Assembly (NCBI GenBank): GCA_020845995.1
Contig: JADLES010000001.1
Span: forward strand, 1-47,245
Length of the DNA: 47,245 nt
Direction: 5' to 3'
DNA from: Burkholderiales bacterium
GTDB taxonomy: Bacteria; Pseudomonadota; Gammaproteobacteria; Burkholderiales; SG8-39
Of the stretch, positions 1 through 10,496 are shown piece after piece. The position numbers and the translations under genes were made by a program. How positions within the stretch are numbered: the first letter of the stretch is position 1; each line of letters starts with the position of its first letter. The notes beneath the pieces were generated by a model that worked only from the letters and a program-made list of their open reading frames with translations, did not search any database and had not been told where the DNA came from.

Positions 1-4
1 GCCG

Positions 5-679
5 CTACCTCGCCGGCGTCCGGTTCGCGCGGGAGTGCCCCTCCATCAGCGCGCGCAGGTGCGCACCCGCGAGCAGCAGGATTGCCGCCGCGTACTGCAG
101 CAGGGGCGACTCGATCCACCAGTCCGGCGCCCGCGCGGCGGGCACGAACATCGAAGTGAAGAAGGCGAGCATCGCTCCCAGCGTAGCGAGGAAGAGGAAC
201 AGGAAACCCGAAACCATCCACAGGCTGTTGTACGAGAGGTTGCGCGGGAGCGACTCCTCGAACCGCACGAACACGCCGCGCCAGATGAGTCCCTGCGCCG
301 CGAGCGCCACCCACACGGCGAGCGTGGCGGCGGGCTGGCGCGACAGGCTCCAGGCGCCGAGCGCGAGGACGGGCGCAAGGAGCATGAGCATGAGGAAGAG
401 CGTCACTCCCAGGCCCGGTTCCGGGCCGCTCGTGGTGTACCCGCGCTCTTCCGGGTCACGCACCGAGCGCGCGAGGAGCGGGCGCAGCCCCGGCGCGGCG
501 TGCCACAGTCGCACGAGGAGCGCGATGTAGGGCGGCCGCAGCATCGTGGTGAGCACGTAGCCCGAGAGGAGCATCTCGCCCGGATAGTCCAGGAACGCGC
601 AGGCGATCGCCCAGGCGGCGAAGGAAAAACCGGTGGTCCGCAGGACCTGCCGGCCATCGCTCATGCCCATGGCAGGCAT
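5..679 (-). CDS. multi-pass membrane protein of unknown function
   Basis: This 224-residue protein has about five hydrophobic stretches: roughly residues 15-45, 93-112, 117-135, 152-178 and 190-210. That suggests an integral inner-membrane protein. A polar loop near residues 65-90 separates the first segment from the rest, and the C-terminus is basic and polar. I do not recognise a family and see no catalytic motif. Three methionines lie within the first six residues (M1, M4, M6), so the exact start is uncertain by a few codons. The gene is complete, with its TAG stop four bases from the window edge. It points away from the flavin reductase and lies next to a toxin-gene remnant, so its neighbours give no functional clue. 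Confidence 0.6.
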   Translation of the reverse strand: MPAMGMSDGRQVLRTTGFSFAAWAIACAFLDYPGEMLLSGYVLTTMLRPPYIALLVRLWHAAPGLRPLLARSVRDPEERGYTTSGPEPGLGVTLFLMLMLLAPVLALGAWSLSRQPAATLAVWVALAAQGLIWRGVFVRFEESLPRNLSYNSLWMVSGFLFLFLATLGAMLAFFTSMFVPAARAPDWWIESPLLQYAAAILLLAGAHLRALMEGHSRANRTPAR

Positions 680-685
680 AGTGCG

Positions 686-790
686 TCAGGCCCCCCAGTT
701 CTGCAACCGCAGGCCCTTCACGCGCCGGAACTCGCGCTCGTTGTTGGTGACCAGGATCGCATCCGACGCCGGCATTCTCGAATGAGGCAT
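686..790 (-). pseudogene. 3' remnant of a VapC-type PIN-domain toxin gene
   Basis: Read on the minus strand, this stretch ends in DAILVTNNEREFRRVKGL followed by RLQNWGA and a TGA stop at 686-688. The pattern LVTNN-x-REF-x-RV-x-GL-x-x-x-NW is the characteristic C-terminus of VapC PIN-domain ribonucleases. A full VapC is about 130 residues; only about 25 recognisable residues remain. An in-frame TGA lies just upstream (801-803 on the complement), and no VapB antitoxin or N-terminal PIN acidic residues are present. It is therefore a decayed or deleted toxin gene and should make no working nuclease. An ATG at 788-790 could in principle start a 34-residue peptide. Confidence 0.7.
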
Positions 791-806
791 GATTTGGCAT
801 CATGCC
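786..806. repeat. perfect 8-bp inverted repeat upstream of flavin reductase
   Basis: GGCATGAT (786-793) and ATCATGCC (799-806) are exact reverse complements separated by TTGGC. The repeat sits at the boundary where recognisable vapC sequence ends and about 140 bp before the reductase start. It could be an operator for the reductase, a leftover toxin-antitoxin operator, or a deletion scar. No function is demonstrated. Confidence 0.5.
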
Positions 807-947
807 CTTGCACGTTCCCGGCACCGCCCCGCGCATGACCTGCCGCCAATCCACCACTGTGCAGCCTGGCGCGGGCCGCTGAGGCCTGCATTGCGGGGCG
901 AAGAGCGCTGGCAAATTCCATCCATCCACAGGAGCCTGCCTAGGATC

Positions 948-1946
948 ATGTCCGCCCGCGTCCAGGTGCAGCCGAGCGGCCGCGAGTTCATCGTCGACGG
1001 CAACGACAGCCTGCTCGAGGCGGCGCTGCACGCCGGGCTGTCGCTGGATTACGGCTGCAGCGCCGGCAATTGCGGCAAGTGCAAGGCGCGCGTGGTCTCG
1101 GGCCAGCTGCATCGCCTGCGTCACTCCGACCATGCGTTCACGGCGGCCGAGAAAGCCGCCGGAATGGTGCTCATGTGCTGCCATACCGCGGCGACCGACC
1201 TCGTGATCGAGGCGCGCGAGGCGCACGGCGCGGCCGACATGCCGTTGCAAACGATCGATGCGCGGGTCAGGGCGGTGCGTCCGATGGGCGAGGATATGCG
1301 CCTGCTGCACCTGCAGACCCCGCGCGGCAACCGGCTGCGCTTCCTCGCCGGCCAGTCGGCGCGGCTCTCGATCGGCGCGGGCGCGGCGGCTTCGTTGCCG
1401 ATCGCGAGTTGTCCCTGCGACGAGCGCAACCTCCACTTCCACGTCTGCCGGTACGCGGGCGATGCCTTCGCCGAACGCGTGTTCGCCGGCCTGACGGGCG
1501 CGGACAGCGTGCGCGTCGAGGGCCCGCGCGGCGAATTCGTGCTGGACGAAGCGTCCGCGCGGCCGCTCGTCTTCGTCGCCTTCGACACGGGCTTTGCGCC
1601 GGTGAAGAGCCTGATCGAGCACGCCATGGCGCTGGAGGCAGCGGAAACGCTGCACCTGGTGTGGGTGGCTTCGGCCGGCCGCGGCCATTACCTCGACAAC
1701 CTGTGCCGCGCGTGGAGCGACGCGCTCGACAACTTCCGCTACGAGCCGATCAGCGCGCCACCGGAGGCGTCGGCGGACGCGCTCGCGGGCGCGGCGCTGG
1801 AGCGCCTGCGGCAGGCGCATTCGCGCCTGGAGGAGGTGGACGCCTACGTCGCGGGCCCTGCGTCGTGCACGCAGGCGGCGGAATTGCTGCTGCTTGAGCG
1901 CGGCTTGCCGCGCGCGCAGCTCCGGCTCGGCACGGCGGAGGGCTGA
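948..1946 (+). CDS. 2Fe-2S ferredoxin / FAD / NAD(P)H reductase
   Basis: This 332-residue electron-transfer flavoprotein has an N-terminal plant-type 2Fe-2S ferredoxin domain. Cys37, Cys42 and Cys45 form the C-x4-C-x2-C loop (YGCSAGNCGKC), and the fourth ligand is Cys77 or Cys78. An FAD-binding beta-barrel follows (about residues 100-200), then an NAD(P)-binding domain around LVFVAFDTGFAPVKSLIEH. The order matches CDP-6-deoxy-glucoseen reductase (AscD) and oxygenase reductase components. It would pass electrons from NAD(P)H to a partner oxygenase or dehydratase. No such partner is adjacent, so the partner is unknown. I chose the ATG at 948 because the ferredoxin fold begins there; the open frame extends upstream to 789 without homology. 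The flavin-contact motif usually written RxYS reads LPIAS here. Confidence 0.85.
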   Translation: MSARVQVQPSGREFIVDGNDSLLEAALHAGLSLDYGCSAGNCGKCKARVVSGQLHRLRHSDHAFTAAEKAAGMVLMCCHTAATDLVIEAREAHGAADMPLQTIDARVRAVRPMGEDMRLLHLQTPRGNRLRFLAGQSARLSIGAGAAASLPIASCPCDERNLHFHVCRYAGDAFAERVFAGLTGADSVRVEGPRGEFVLDEASARPLVFVAFDTGFAPVKSLIEHAMALEAAETLHLVWVASAGRGHYLDNLCRAWSDALDNFRYEPISAPPEASADALAGAALERLRQAHSRLEEVDAYVAGPASCTQAAELLLLERGLPRAQLRLGTAEG

Positions 1947-1950
1947 GACC

Positions 1951-1995
1951 GGCTCGGGCGCGTCCCTCGGGTGCGCGACGCTTGCCGCCCGGGCC
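1951..1995. terminator. possible hairpin between convergent reductase and gdhA
   Basis: GGCTCGGGCG (1951-1960) can pair with CGCCCGGGCC (1986-1995), with one G-U pair, in the 54-bp gap between two convergent genes. There is no T-run, so intrinsic termination is doubtful; it may only be a GC-rich coincidence. Confidence 0.25.
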
Positions 1996-2000
1996 GGCGT

Positions 2001-4239
<2,239 letters not shown>

Positions 4240-4393
4240 TCCCGGCCTCGAGGTTTCAGCTTACCATCGAAAGGAACTCGCGCAGGCCGCGCGGGCCCGC
4301 GGCTCGCCCCGCAAGGCGCAAGAGAATAGAATCCCGCACTCGCAAGCATAGGACCGGCTGGAAAGTCCCCTGTATGCACGAGGAAATCCGCGC

Positions 4394-7300
4394 ATGACCG
4401 AGCCCGCCGTCCGCGCCGACTACCGGCTCGCGGACAACCTGCTCGCGACCGGCGGGCAGGTGTTCCTCACCGGCGTGCAGGCGCTCGTGCGCCTTGCGCT
4501 CATGCAGCGCGCGCTCGATGTGCGCCGCGGGCTCAATACCGCGGGCTTCGTGAGCGGCTATCGCGGCTCGCCGCTCGGGATGGTCGACCAGGCGTTCTGG
4601 AATGCCGGCCCGCTCCTCGCGCGGAACGCCATCCGCTTCCTGCCCGCGGTCAACGAGGAGCTGGCGGCCACAGCGGTGATCGGCTCGCAGCGCGTCGAGA
4701 CCGACCCGGCGCGCACGGTCGACGCGGTGTTCTCGTTCTGGTACGGCAAGGGGCCGGGGCTCGATCGCGCGGGCGATGCGCTCAAGCACGGCAACGCCTA
4801 CGGCGCCTCGCCCAACGGCGGCGTGCTGGTGGTCGCGGGCGACGATCACGGCTGCGTGTCCTCCTCGATGCCGCACCAGAGCGATCTCGCGTTCCAGGCC
4901 TGGGGCACGCCGGTCGTTTCGCCCGCAAGCGTCGCCGAGATCCTCGAGTTCGGCCTGTACGGCTGGGCGCTGTCGCGCTTTGCGGGCACCTGGACCGGGC
5001 TTACCGCGCTCTCGGAGGTGGTGGAGAGCGGCGCCACGGTCGACCTCGACGGCATCAATGTCCGCGTGGCGGCCTGGCTCCGGGGAGAGGAGTTGCGCGC
5101 CGCCGCCCCCTACACGCCCCATCCCGGCGGCCTGCACATCCGCTGGTCGGACCCGCCTTCGGCGGAGATCGAAGAGCGGCTCGCGCGCAAGCTCGAGGCG
5201 GTGCACGCATTCGCGCGCGTGAACAGCATCGACCGGGAGATCATCGCCTCGCGCGGCGCCTCGCTCGGCATTGTCACCTGCGGCAAGGCGCATTACGACC
5301 TGATGGAGGTCTTCCGGCGACTGGAGCTTGCGCCCGAGGCGCTCGCCGCGGCCGGCGTGCGCCTCTACAAGGTCGGGCTTTCTTTCCCGGTGGAGAGGAC
5401 GCGCCTGGCGGACTTCGCGCGCGGCCTGAAGGAGATTCTCGTCGTCGAGGAGAAGGCGCCGGTGGTCGAGCGCCAGCTGCGCGACCTGCTCTACCACGCG
5501 CCCGACCGGCCGGTCCTCCTCGGCAAGCACGACGCGCAGGGGCGAGCGCTCGTTGCCGCGCTCGGCGAGCTGCGCCCCTCGCGGCTGATCGAGACCGTGG
5601 CCGCCTGGCTCGCGCGCCACCGCCCCGAGCTCGACCGCCGCGCGCACGTGGTCGACTTCACCGTGCCGGAACTCCTTTCGAACGCGGCGGACTCGGTGCG
5701 ACGCAGGCCCTATTTCTGCTCGGGCTGCCCGCACAGCACGTCGACGCGCGTGCCGGAAGGATCGCGGGCGCAGCCGGGAATCGGCTGCCACGGCATGGCG
5801 ATCTGGATGAATCGCAGCACCGACGGGATGATCCAGATGGGCGGCGAGGGCGTGGACTGGGTCGGCCACGCGCCGTTCACACGGGAGCCGCATATCTTCC
5901 AGAACCTCGGCGACGGCACCTACTACCACTCGGGATACCTTGCGATCCGCCAGGCGGTCGCCGCCGGCGCGCGCATGACCTACAAGATCCTCTACAACGA
6001 CGCGGTGGCGATGACCGGCGGCCAGCCGATCGACGGCAAGATCAGCGTCGACGGCATCGCGCGCCAGGTCGAGGCCGAGGGCGCGGCGCGCGTCGCGGTG
6101 GTGAGCGACGATATCGACAAGTACCGCGCCCTGCGCGAGCGCTTTCCCGCGGGCACGACCTTCGACGATCGCGACGCGCTCGACCGGCTGCAGCGCGAGC
6201 TGCGCGAGCTGCCGGGCGTGACCGTGCTGATCTACGAACAGACCTGCGCGGCCGAGAAGCGACGCCGGCGCAAGAAAGGCGCGCTCGCCACGCCCGCGCG
6301 GCGCGTATTCATCAACCAGGCGGTGTGCGAGGGCTGCGGCGACTGCAACGCGCAGTCCAACTGCCTGTCGGTGCAGCCGGTCGAGACCGGGCTGGGGCGC
6401 AAGCGCCGCATCGACCAGTCGAGCTGCAACTTCGATTATTCCTGCGTGAAGGGTTTCTGCCCGAGCTTCGTGAACGTGATCGGCGCGAGCCTGCGCAAGC
6501 CGGCCCCGCGCCTGGCGGGCGCGCGCGGCGGCGCGCTGGAGGATGCGCTCGCGCGCCTGCCGCACCCCGAGGCGCACCGCTGGACCGGGCCCTACGACCT
6601 GCTTGTCACCGGTGTCGGCGGCACCGGCGTCATCACCGTCGGCACCGTGCTCGCGATGGCCGCGCACCTGGAGTTCAAGCACTCGAGCGTGCTCGATTTC
6701 ACGGGCTTCGCGCAAAAGGGCGGCGCCGTGCTCTCCTTCGTGCGCATGGCGAAGGAACGCGCGCAGCTCAACCAGGTGAGGATCGACACCCAGCAGGCCG
6801 ACGCGCTGCTCGCCTGCGACCTGGTGGTGGGGGCGTCGAACGATGCGCTGCAGTCGGTGCGGCGCGCGCGCACGCGGATTGTGGCGAACCTGCACGAGAT
6901 CCCGGTCGCGACGTTCCTGCTCGACCCGGACGCGAGCCTGCACGCGCGCGAACTGGTGGAAAAGCTGCGCTTTGCGGCGGGCGCCGGCCAGGTCGAAACG
7001 CTCGATGCGCAGGCGATCGCCGAGCGGGTGCTCGGCGATTCGATCGGCGCGAACGTCCTGATCGCGGGCTTCGCCTGGCAGCGCGGGCTGATCCCGCTCG
7101 GGCTCGCCTCGATCGAGCGCGCGCTCGAGCTGAACGGCGTCGCGGTCGAGATGAACAAGCTCGCCTTCGGGCTCGGACGGCTCGCCGCCGGGGCGCCGCA
7201 GGCGCTCGCGGGGCTGATGCAGGACGAGGGCCCGGCGGCGCCGCGCGATCTCGAGTCGCTGATCGCGCACCGCGAGCGGCTGCTCGCCGCGTACCAGGAC

Positions 7301-7930
7301 GCCGCGTACGCCGCCCGCTACCGCGCGCTCGTCGAGCGGGTGCGCGCCGCGGAAGCGCGCCTTGGCGGACCGCTCGCGCTCGCCGGGGCGGTCGCGAGCG
7401 CCTACGCGAAGCTCATGGCCTACAAGGACGAGTACGAGGTCGCCCGCCTCTTCACGGACGGGGAATTCGCGGGTGAGCTCGCGAAGCAGTTCGAAGGCAG
7501 CTACCGGCTCGAATTCAATCTTGCGCCGCCGCTGCTCTCGCGACCCGGCCGCAACGGCGAGCCGCCGCGCAAGCTGCGCTTCGGCCCGTGGCTGCTGCCC
7601 GTGCTGCGGCTGCTCGCCAGGGCCAAGCGCCTGCGCGGCACCTGGCTCGATCCCTTCGGCCGCACGCAGGAGCGCCGCACCGAGCGCGCGCTCATCGCCG
7701 CCTACGAGGCGCGCATCGACGAGCTGCTGCCGCTGCTCACCCCCGCGAACCTTCCGCTCGCGGTGGAAATCGCCGCGTTGCCGGAGAAGATCCGCGGTTT
7801 CGGTCACGTCAAGCTCGCCAGCCTCGCGCTCGCCCGCGCGAGCGAAGCCGGGCTGCTGCACCGCTTCTCGCCGGAGCGCTATCCCGCCCCGCCCGCGAGC
7901 GCGCCCGCTCCAGGCATCATCGCGGCCTGA
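4394..7930 (+). CDS. fused indolepyruvate ferredoxin oxidoreductase
   Basis: This 1178-residue thiamine-diphosphate and iron-sulfur enzyme oxidatively decarboxylates aryl-pyruvates (from Trp, Phe or Tyr transamination) to aryl-acetyl-CoA. The N-terminal pyrimidine-binding part includes TAGFVSGYRGSPLG (about residue 50). The ThDP-pyrophosphate part includes CSGCPHSTSTRVPEG and GIGCHGMAIWMNR (about residues 440-475). A cysteine-rich ferredoxin segment begins at Cys645 (C-x2-C-x2-C-x5-C), and more cysteines follow in SSCNFDYSCVKGFC. An IorB-like gamma domain begins near residue 735 (VTGVGGTGVITVG). Archaeal enzymes split this into IorA and IorB; the single long chain is the common bacterial form. 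A GAGGAA ribosome site precedes the ATG. A TAGAAT -10-like hexamer at 4327-4332 has no good -35. Confidence 0.93.
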   Translation: MTEPAVRADYRLADNLLATGGQVFLTGVQALVRLALMQRALDVRRGLNTAGFVSGYRGSPLGMVDQAFWNAGPLLARNAIRFLPAVNEELAATAVIGSQRVETDPARTVDAVFSFWYGKGPGLDRAGDALKHGNAYGASPNGGVLVVAGDDHGCVSSSMPHQSDLAFQAWGTPVVSPASVAEILEFGLYGWALSRFAGTWTGLTALSEVVESGATVDLDGINVRVAAWLRGEELRAAAPYTPHPGGLHIRWSDPPSAEIEERLARKLEAVHAFARVNSIDREIIASRGASLGIVTCGKAHYDLMEVFRRLELAPEALAAAGVRLYKVGLSFPVERTRLADFARGLKEILVVEEKAPVVERQLRDLLYHAPDRPVLLGKHDAQGRALVAALGELRPSRLIETVAAWLARHRPELDRRAHVVDFTVPELLSNAADSVRRRPYFCSGCPHSTSTRVPEGSRAQPGIGCHGMAIWMNRSTDGMIQMGGEGVDWVGHAPFTREPHIFQNLGDGTYYHSGYLAIRQAVAAGARMTYKILYNDAVAMTGGQPIDGKISVDGIARQVEAEGAARVAVVSDDIDKYRALRERFPAGTTFDDRDALDRLQRELRELPGVTVLIYEQTCAAEKRRRRKKGALATPARRVFINQAVCEGCGDCNAQSNCLSVQPVETGLGRKRRIDQSSCNFDYSCVKGFCPSFVNVIGASLRKPAPRLAGARGGALEDALARLPHPEAHRWTGPYDLLVTGVGGTGVITVGTVLAMAAHLEFKHSSVLDFTGFAQKGGAVLSFVRMAKERAQLNQVRIDTQQADALLACDLVVGASNDALQSVRRARTRIVANLHEIPVATFLLDPDASLHARELVEKLRFAAGAGQVETLDAQAIAERVLGDSIGANVLIAGFAWQRGLIPLGLASIERALELNGVAVEMNKLAFGLGRLAAGAPQALAGLMQDEGPAAPRDLESLIAHRERLLAAYQDAAYAARYRALVERVRAAEARLGGPLALAGAVASAYAKLMAYKDEYEVARLFTDGEFAGELAKQFEGSYRLEFNLAPPLLSRPGRNGEPPRKLRFGPWLLPVLRLLARAKRLRGTWLDPFGRTQERRTERALIAAYEARIDELLPLLTPANLPLAVEIAALPEKIRGFGHVKLASLALARASEAGLLHRFSPERYPAPPASAPAPGIIAA

Positions 7931-7945
7931 GCGCCGCCGGCGGGT

Positions 7946-8695
7946 TCACGCGTTCCATTGCACGATTGCCTCCAGGGGCAGGCGCTGCAGGTCGGGCACC
8001 CGCGCGTCGGCGCGAGGGTAGCCGACCGGCATCACCAGCACGGCTTTCTCGTTGCGGCCGCGACCGAGCACCTCGCGCAGGAAGCCCATCGGATTGGGCG
8101 TGTGCGTGAGCGTCACGAGCCCCATCATGTGGATCGCGGCGACGAACAGCCCGGCGGCGATGCCCACGCTTTCGTCGACGTAGTAGTTCTTGCGGTGCGA
8201 ACCGTCGGCGCGCAGGCCGTACTTCTCCGCGAACAGCACCACCAGCCACGGCGCGTCGGTGAGATGCGCCTTGACGTGGTCGGTGCCGAGCGGGTGCAGC
8301 GCCTCGCGCCATTCGTCGGTCATGCGCTCGCTGTAGGTCTTCAGTTCTTCCTCTTCGGCGGCGGCGCGCAGCTTCGCCTTCAGGGCGGGGTCGTCGATGG
8401 CGACGAAGCGCCAGGGCTGGCGATGCGCCCCCGAAGGCGCGGTCCCGGCGGTGAGAATCGCCAGCTCGATCAACCGGCGCGGCACCGGCTCGGCGGAGAA
8501 ATGGCGCGTGGTGCGCCGCCGCGCCATCGTCCGGTACCAGTCTTCGGCGCGCGCCAGCATGCGCGCCTCGTCGATGCGCTCGTAGCCCGGCAGCGGCACG
8601 AAGCGCGGCTCGGGCAGATGCGAGGTCAGCTTCTTGTAGGCGGGCTCTGCGGCGGCATCGGGGGGCGCGGCGGATTCGGACTTGGACCTGGGCAT
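7946..8695 (-). CDS. iodotyrosine-deiodinase-like nitroreductase-family flavoprotein
   Basis: This 249-residue FMN enzyme belongs to the nitroreductase fold. FMN contacts are visible in RRRTTRHFS (about 59-67) and AGTAPSGAH (83-91). The lid region resembles mammalian iodotyrosine deiodinase rather than ordinary nitroreductases. Glu117, Tyr121 and Lys142 occupy the positions of human Glu157, Tyr161 and Lys182, which clamp the amino-acid zwitterion, with identical spacing. Downstream, PVGYPRADARVPDLQR also matches that family. The likely reaction is reductive dehalogenation of halotyrosines, or binding of another amino-acid-like ligand. It is convergent with the indolepyruvate oxidoreductase, with 15 bp between stops. 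There is no membrane anchor, as in bacterial homologues. Confidence 0.8.
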   Translation of the reverse strand: MPRSKSESAAPPDAAAEPAYKKLTSHLPEPRFVPLPGYERIDEARMLARAEDWYRTMARRRTTRHFSAEPVPRRLIELAILTAGTAPSGAHRQPWRFVAIDDPALKAKLRAAAEEEELKTYSERMTDEWREALHPLGTDHVKAHLTDAPWLVVLFAEKYGLRADGSHRKNYYVDESVGIAAGLFVAAIHMMGLVTLTHTPNPMGFLREVLGRGRNEKAVLVMPVGYPRADARVPDLQRLPLEAIVQWNA

Positions 8696-8765
8696 GGGCG
8701 GGGCTCGGCAAAGAGGTCAGTATGGCGCGGCGCCGGCGCAGGTGCGAGCGCGCGTGTCGCCTCGC

Positions 8766-10163
8766 TCAGGTCGCGCGCTTGCGCGCGGCAAGCGCGGCGG
8801 CCTGCGCCGCCCGCGCCGCCTCGCTGGCCGCCTCGGCGGCGACCCGCGCGCGATCGGCGGCCTCCTGCGCCGCCATGATTTCCGGCAGGTCGGTGTCGGC
8901 CAGGAGTTGCGGGTGGCGCTGGCGGTTCATGCGCACGATCGCGAAGTGCATCCACAGCAGGTTCGTCAGGGCGATCACGAACAGCAGCATGAAGCAGCTG
9001 CTCCAGATGCCCACCAGGTCGTTCATGGCGCCGAATGCGATCGGCAGGAAGAAGCCGCCGAGCCCGCCGATCATGCTGACCACGCCGCCCACCGCGCCGA
9101 CGTGCCCGGGGTAGTAGGACGGGATGTGCTTGAACACCGCCGCCATGCCCAATGCCATCACGAAACCGAGGATGGCGAGCACGATGGCGCGCTCGGTCAT
9201 GGTCGGCGCGATGGTGAATGCGATCGGCCCGCGAATGCCCTCGATCACGTAATGCGTGTTCGGATACGACAGCAGGAACAGGCCCACCGCGCATACCGCG
9301 AACGAGAGGTACATCATGCGGCGCGCGCCGTAGCGATCGGCGAGCACGCCGCCGAGGGCGCGAAACAGCGTCGCGGGCAGCGCAAAGCTGGCCACCAGGA
9401 GGCCCGCGGTGCGGATGTCGACCTTGTACACGCCCATGTAGTAGCGCGGCAGCCATGAGGCCAGCGCGACGAAGCCGCCGAACACCAGAAAGTAGTACAG
9501 CGAGAAGCGCCAGACCTGCAGGTTGCGCAGCGGCGCGATGCGCTCGCCGATGGAGACGGTGCGCCCGTCAGCGGCACGGCCGCGCAGCGACGGTTCGGGC
9601 TGCGCGACCAGGTAGAACAGCACCGCCGTGACCACCATCAGCGCGGCATAGACCCAGGCGACGTGGCGCCAGTCCATCACCGCCAGCATCATCGGCGCGG
9701 CGACGCTCGTCACCGCGGCGCCGACGTTGCCCAGCGCGAACAGTCCCAGCGCCATGCCCTGCCGTTCGCGCGGAAACCAGCTCGAGACGTACACCACGCC
9801 CACCGCGAACGAGCCGCCGGCAAGGCCGATCCCCAAGCCCATCATCAGCAGCACCGGATAGGAGGTCGCGTACGGCAGCGCGAACAGGAACCCCGCCACC
9901 AGCAGCATCAGCAGGGAAAGCAGGCGGCGCGCGCCGATGATCTCGGTCCAGATGCCGAGCAGCAGCCTGCTGAGGGACCCGGTCAGGATCGGGGTGGCGA
10001 CCAGCAGGCCGAACTGCGTTCCGGACAGCCCAAGATCTTTCTGCAGCTGGACGCCGATGATCGAGAAGATCACCCAGACCGCGAAGCAGGCCGCAAACGC
10101 AAACGTGCACAGCCATAGCGCTCGCTGCTGACGGGCCGGGCTGATGGCGGAAAGGTCGTGCAT
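8766..10163 (-). CDS. NarK-type nitrate/nitrite transporter (NNP family MFS)
   Basis: This 465-residue inner-membrane carrier has about 12 transmembrane segments. The nitrate-porter signature GLAGGSFAVG lies at 113-122, followed by VVYVSSWFPRERQG. Arg66 (LTGSLSRLLLG) and Arg268 (TLFRALGGVLADR) fit the two substrate-binding arginines of NarK. It should exchange or import nitrate/nitrite. No nitrate reductase gene is in the window, so it stands alone. After the last membrane segment there is an unusual tail of about 45 residues, rich in alanine with regularly spaced Glu/Arg (about 420-465), predicted to form a long amphipathic helix. A GGGAG ribosome site precedes the ATG. Confidence 0.9.
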   Translation of the reverse strand: MHDLSAISPARQQRALWLCTFAFAACFAVWVIFSIIGVQLQKDLGLSGTQFGLLVATPILTGSLSRLLLGIWTEIIGARRLLSLLMLLVAGFLFALPYATSYPVLLMMGLGIGLAGGSFAVGVVYVSSWFPRERQGMALGLFALGNVGAAVTSVAAPMMLAVMDWRHVAWVYAALMVVTAVLFYLVAQPEPSLRGRAADGRTVSIGERIAPLRNLQVWRFSLYYFLVFGGFVALASWLPRYYMGVYKVDIRTAGLLVASFALPATLFRALGGVLADRYGARRMMYLSFAVCAVGLFLLSYPNTHYVIEGIRGPIAFTIAPTMTERAIVLAILGFVMALGMAAVFKHIPSYYPGHVGAVGGVVSMIGGLGGFFLPIAFGAMNDLVGIWSSCFMLLFVIALTNLLWMHFAIVRMNRQRHPQLLADTDLPEIMAAQEAADRARVAAEAASEAARAAQAAALAARKRAT

Positions 10164-10496
10164 GGACGCGACTCCCTGTCTTGTTCGGGAAACCCTGCCT
10201 TGGCGGTGCGCCGCCGGAGGGCGTCAGGCAGCCCCGGCTGCGACCGCATCCGGCCCGTGGACTCCGTGGCGCTTTGCGCAATCCATGCGGGCGCCGCCGA
10301 TGTCCGCCTTGCCGAACCTGCGACGCAACATAGCCGGAAATGTCCCGCCGGATTTGATCGAACGCAAGCTTTTCACCCGGCGCGAGCCCATCCACGTTCG
10401 ACATATCTATTGCGAGGCGCATTTCGCCGGGGGAGAATTCGCGCAAGCGCCGGGCGGCAACCGGCGAGCGGTCGATTCCCACCCAGGAGGAGATGC
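10164..10496. other. 333-bp divergent intergenic region
   Basis: It separates narK-like (minus) from a Bug receptor gene (plus). TTGATCGAACGCAA at 10354-10367 has one intact FNR half-site (TTGAT) and a degenerate second half, centred about 197 bp from the narK start, which is too far for a typical FNR-activated promoter. An AGGAGG ribosome site for the plus-strand gene lies at 10485-10490. I see no convincing sigma-70 pair and no gene. Confidence 0.5.

Noticed and set aside
4288..4305. Palindromic CGCGGGCCCGCG in the panB/oxidoreductase gap
   Set aside because: A pure G/C palindrome in a high-GC genome is not informative; no promoter or known operator matches.
4256..7861. Open frame of 1201 codons on the minus strand opposite the indolepyruvate oxidoreductase
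   Set aside because: It is rich in Arg, Ala, His and Glu with no family motifs, as expected for the antisense of a high-GC gene; the plus-strand protein is unmistakable.
7917..8711. Alternative minus-strand frame overlapping the deiodinase-like gene
   Set aside because: Arg-rich sequence without motifs; the frame 7946-8695 gives a full flavoprotein.
10354..10367. Possible FNR box upstream of the NarK-like gene (TTGATCGAACGCAA)
   Set aside because: Only one half-site is intact and it is about 197 bp from the start codon, too far for a typical FNR-activated promoter.
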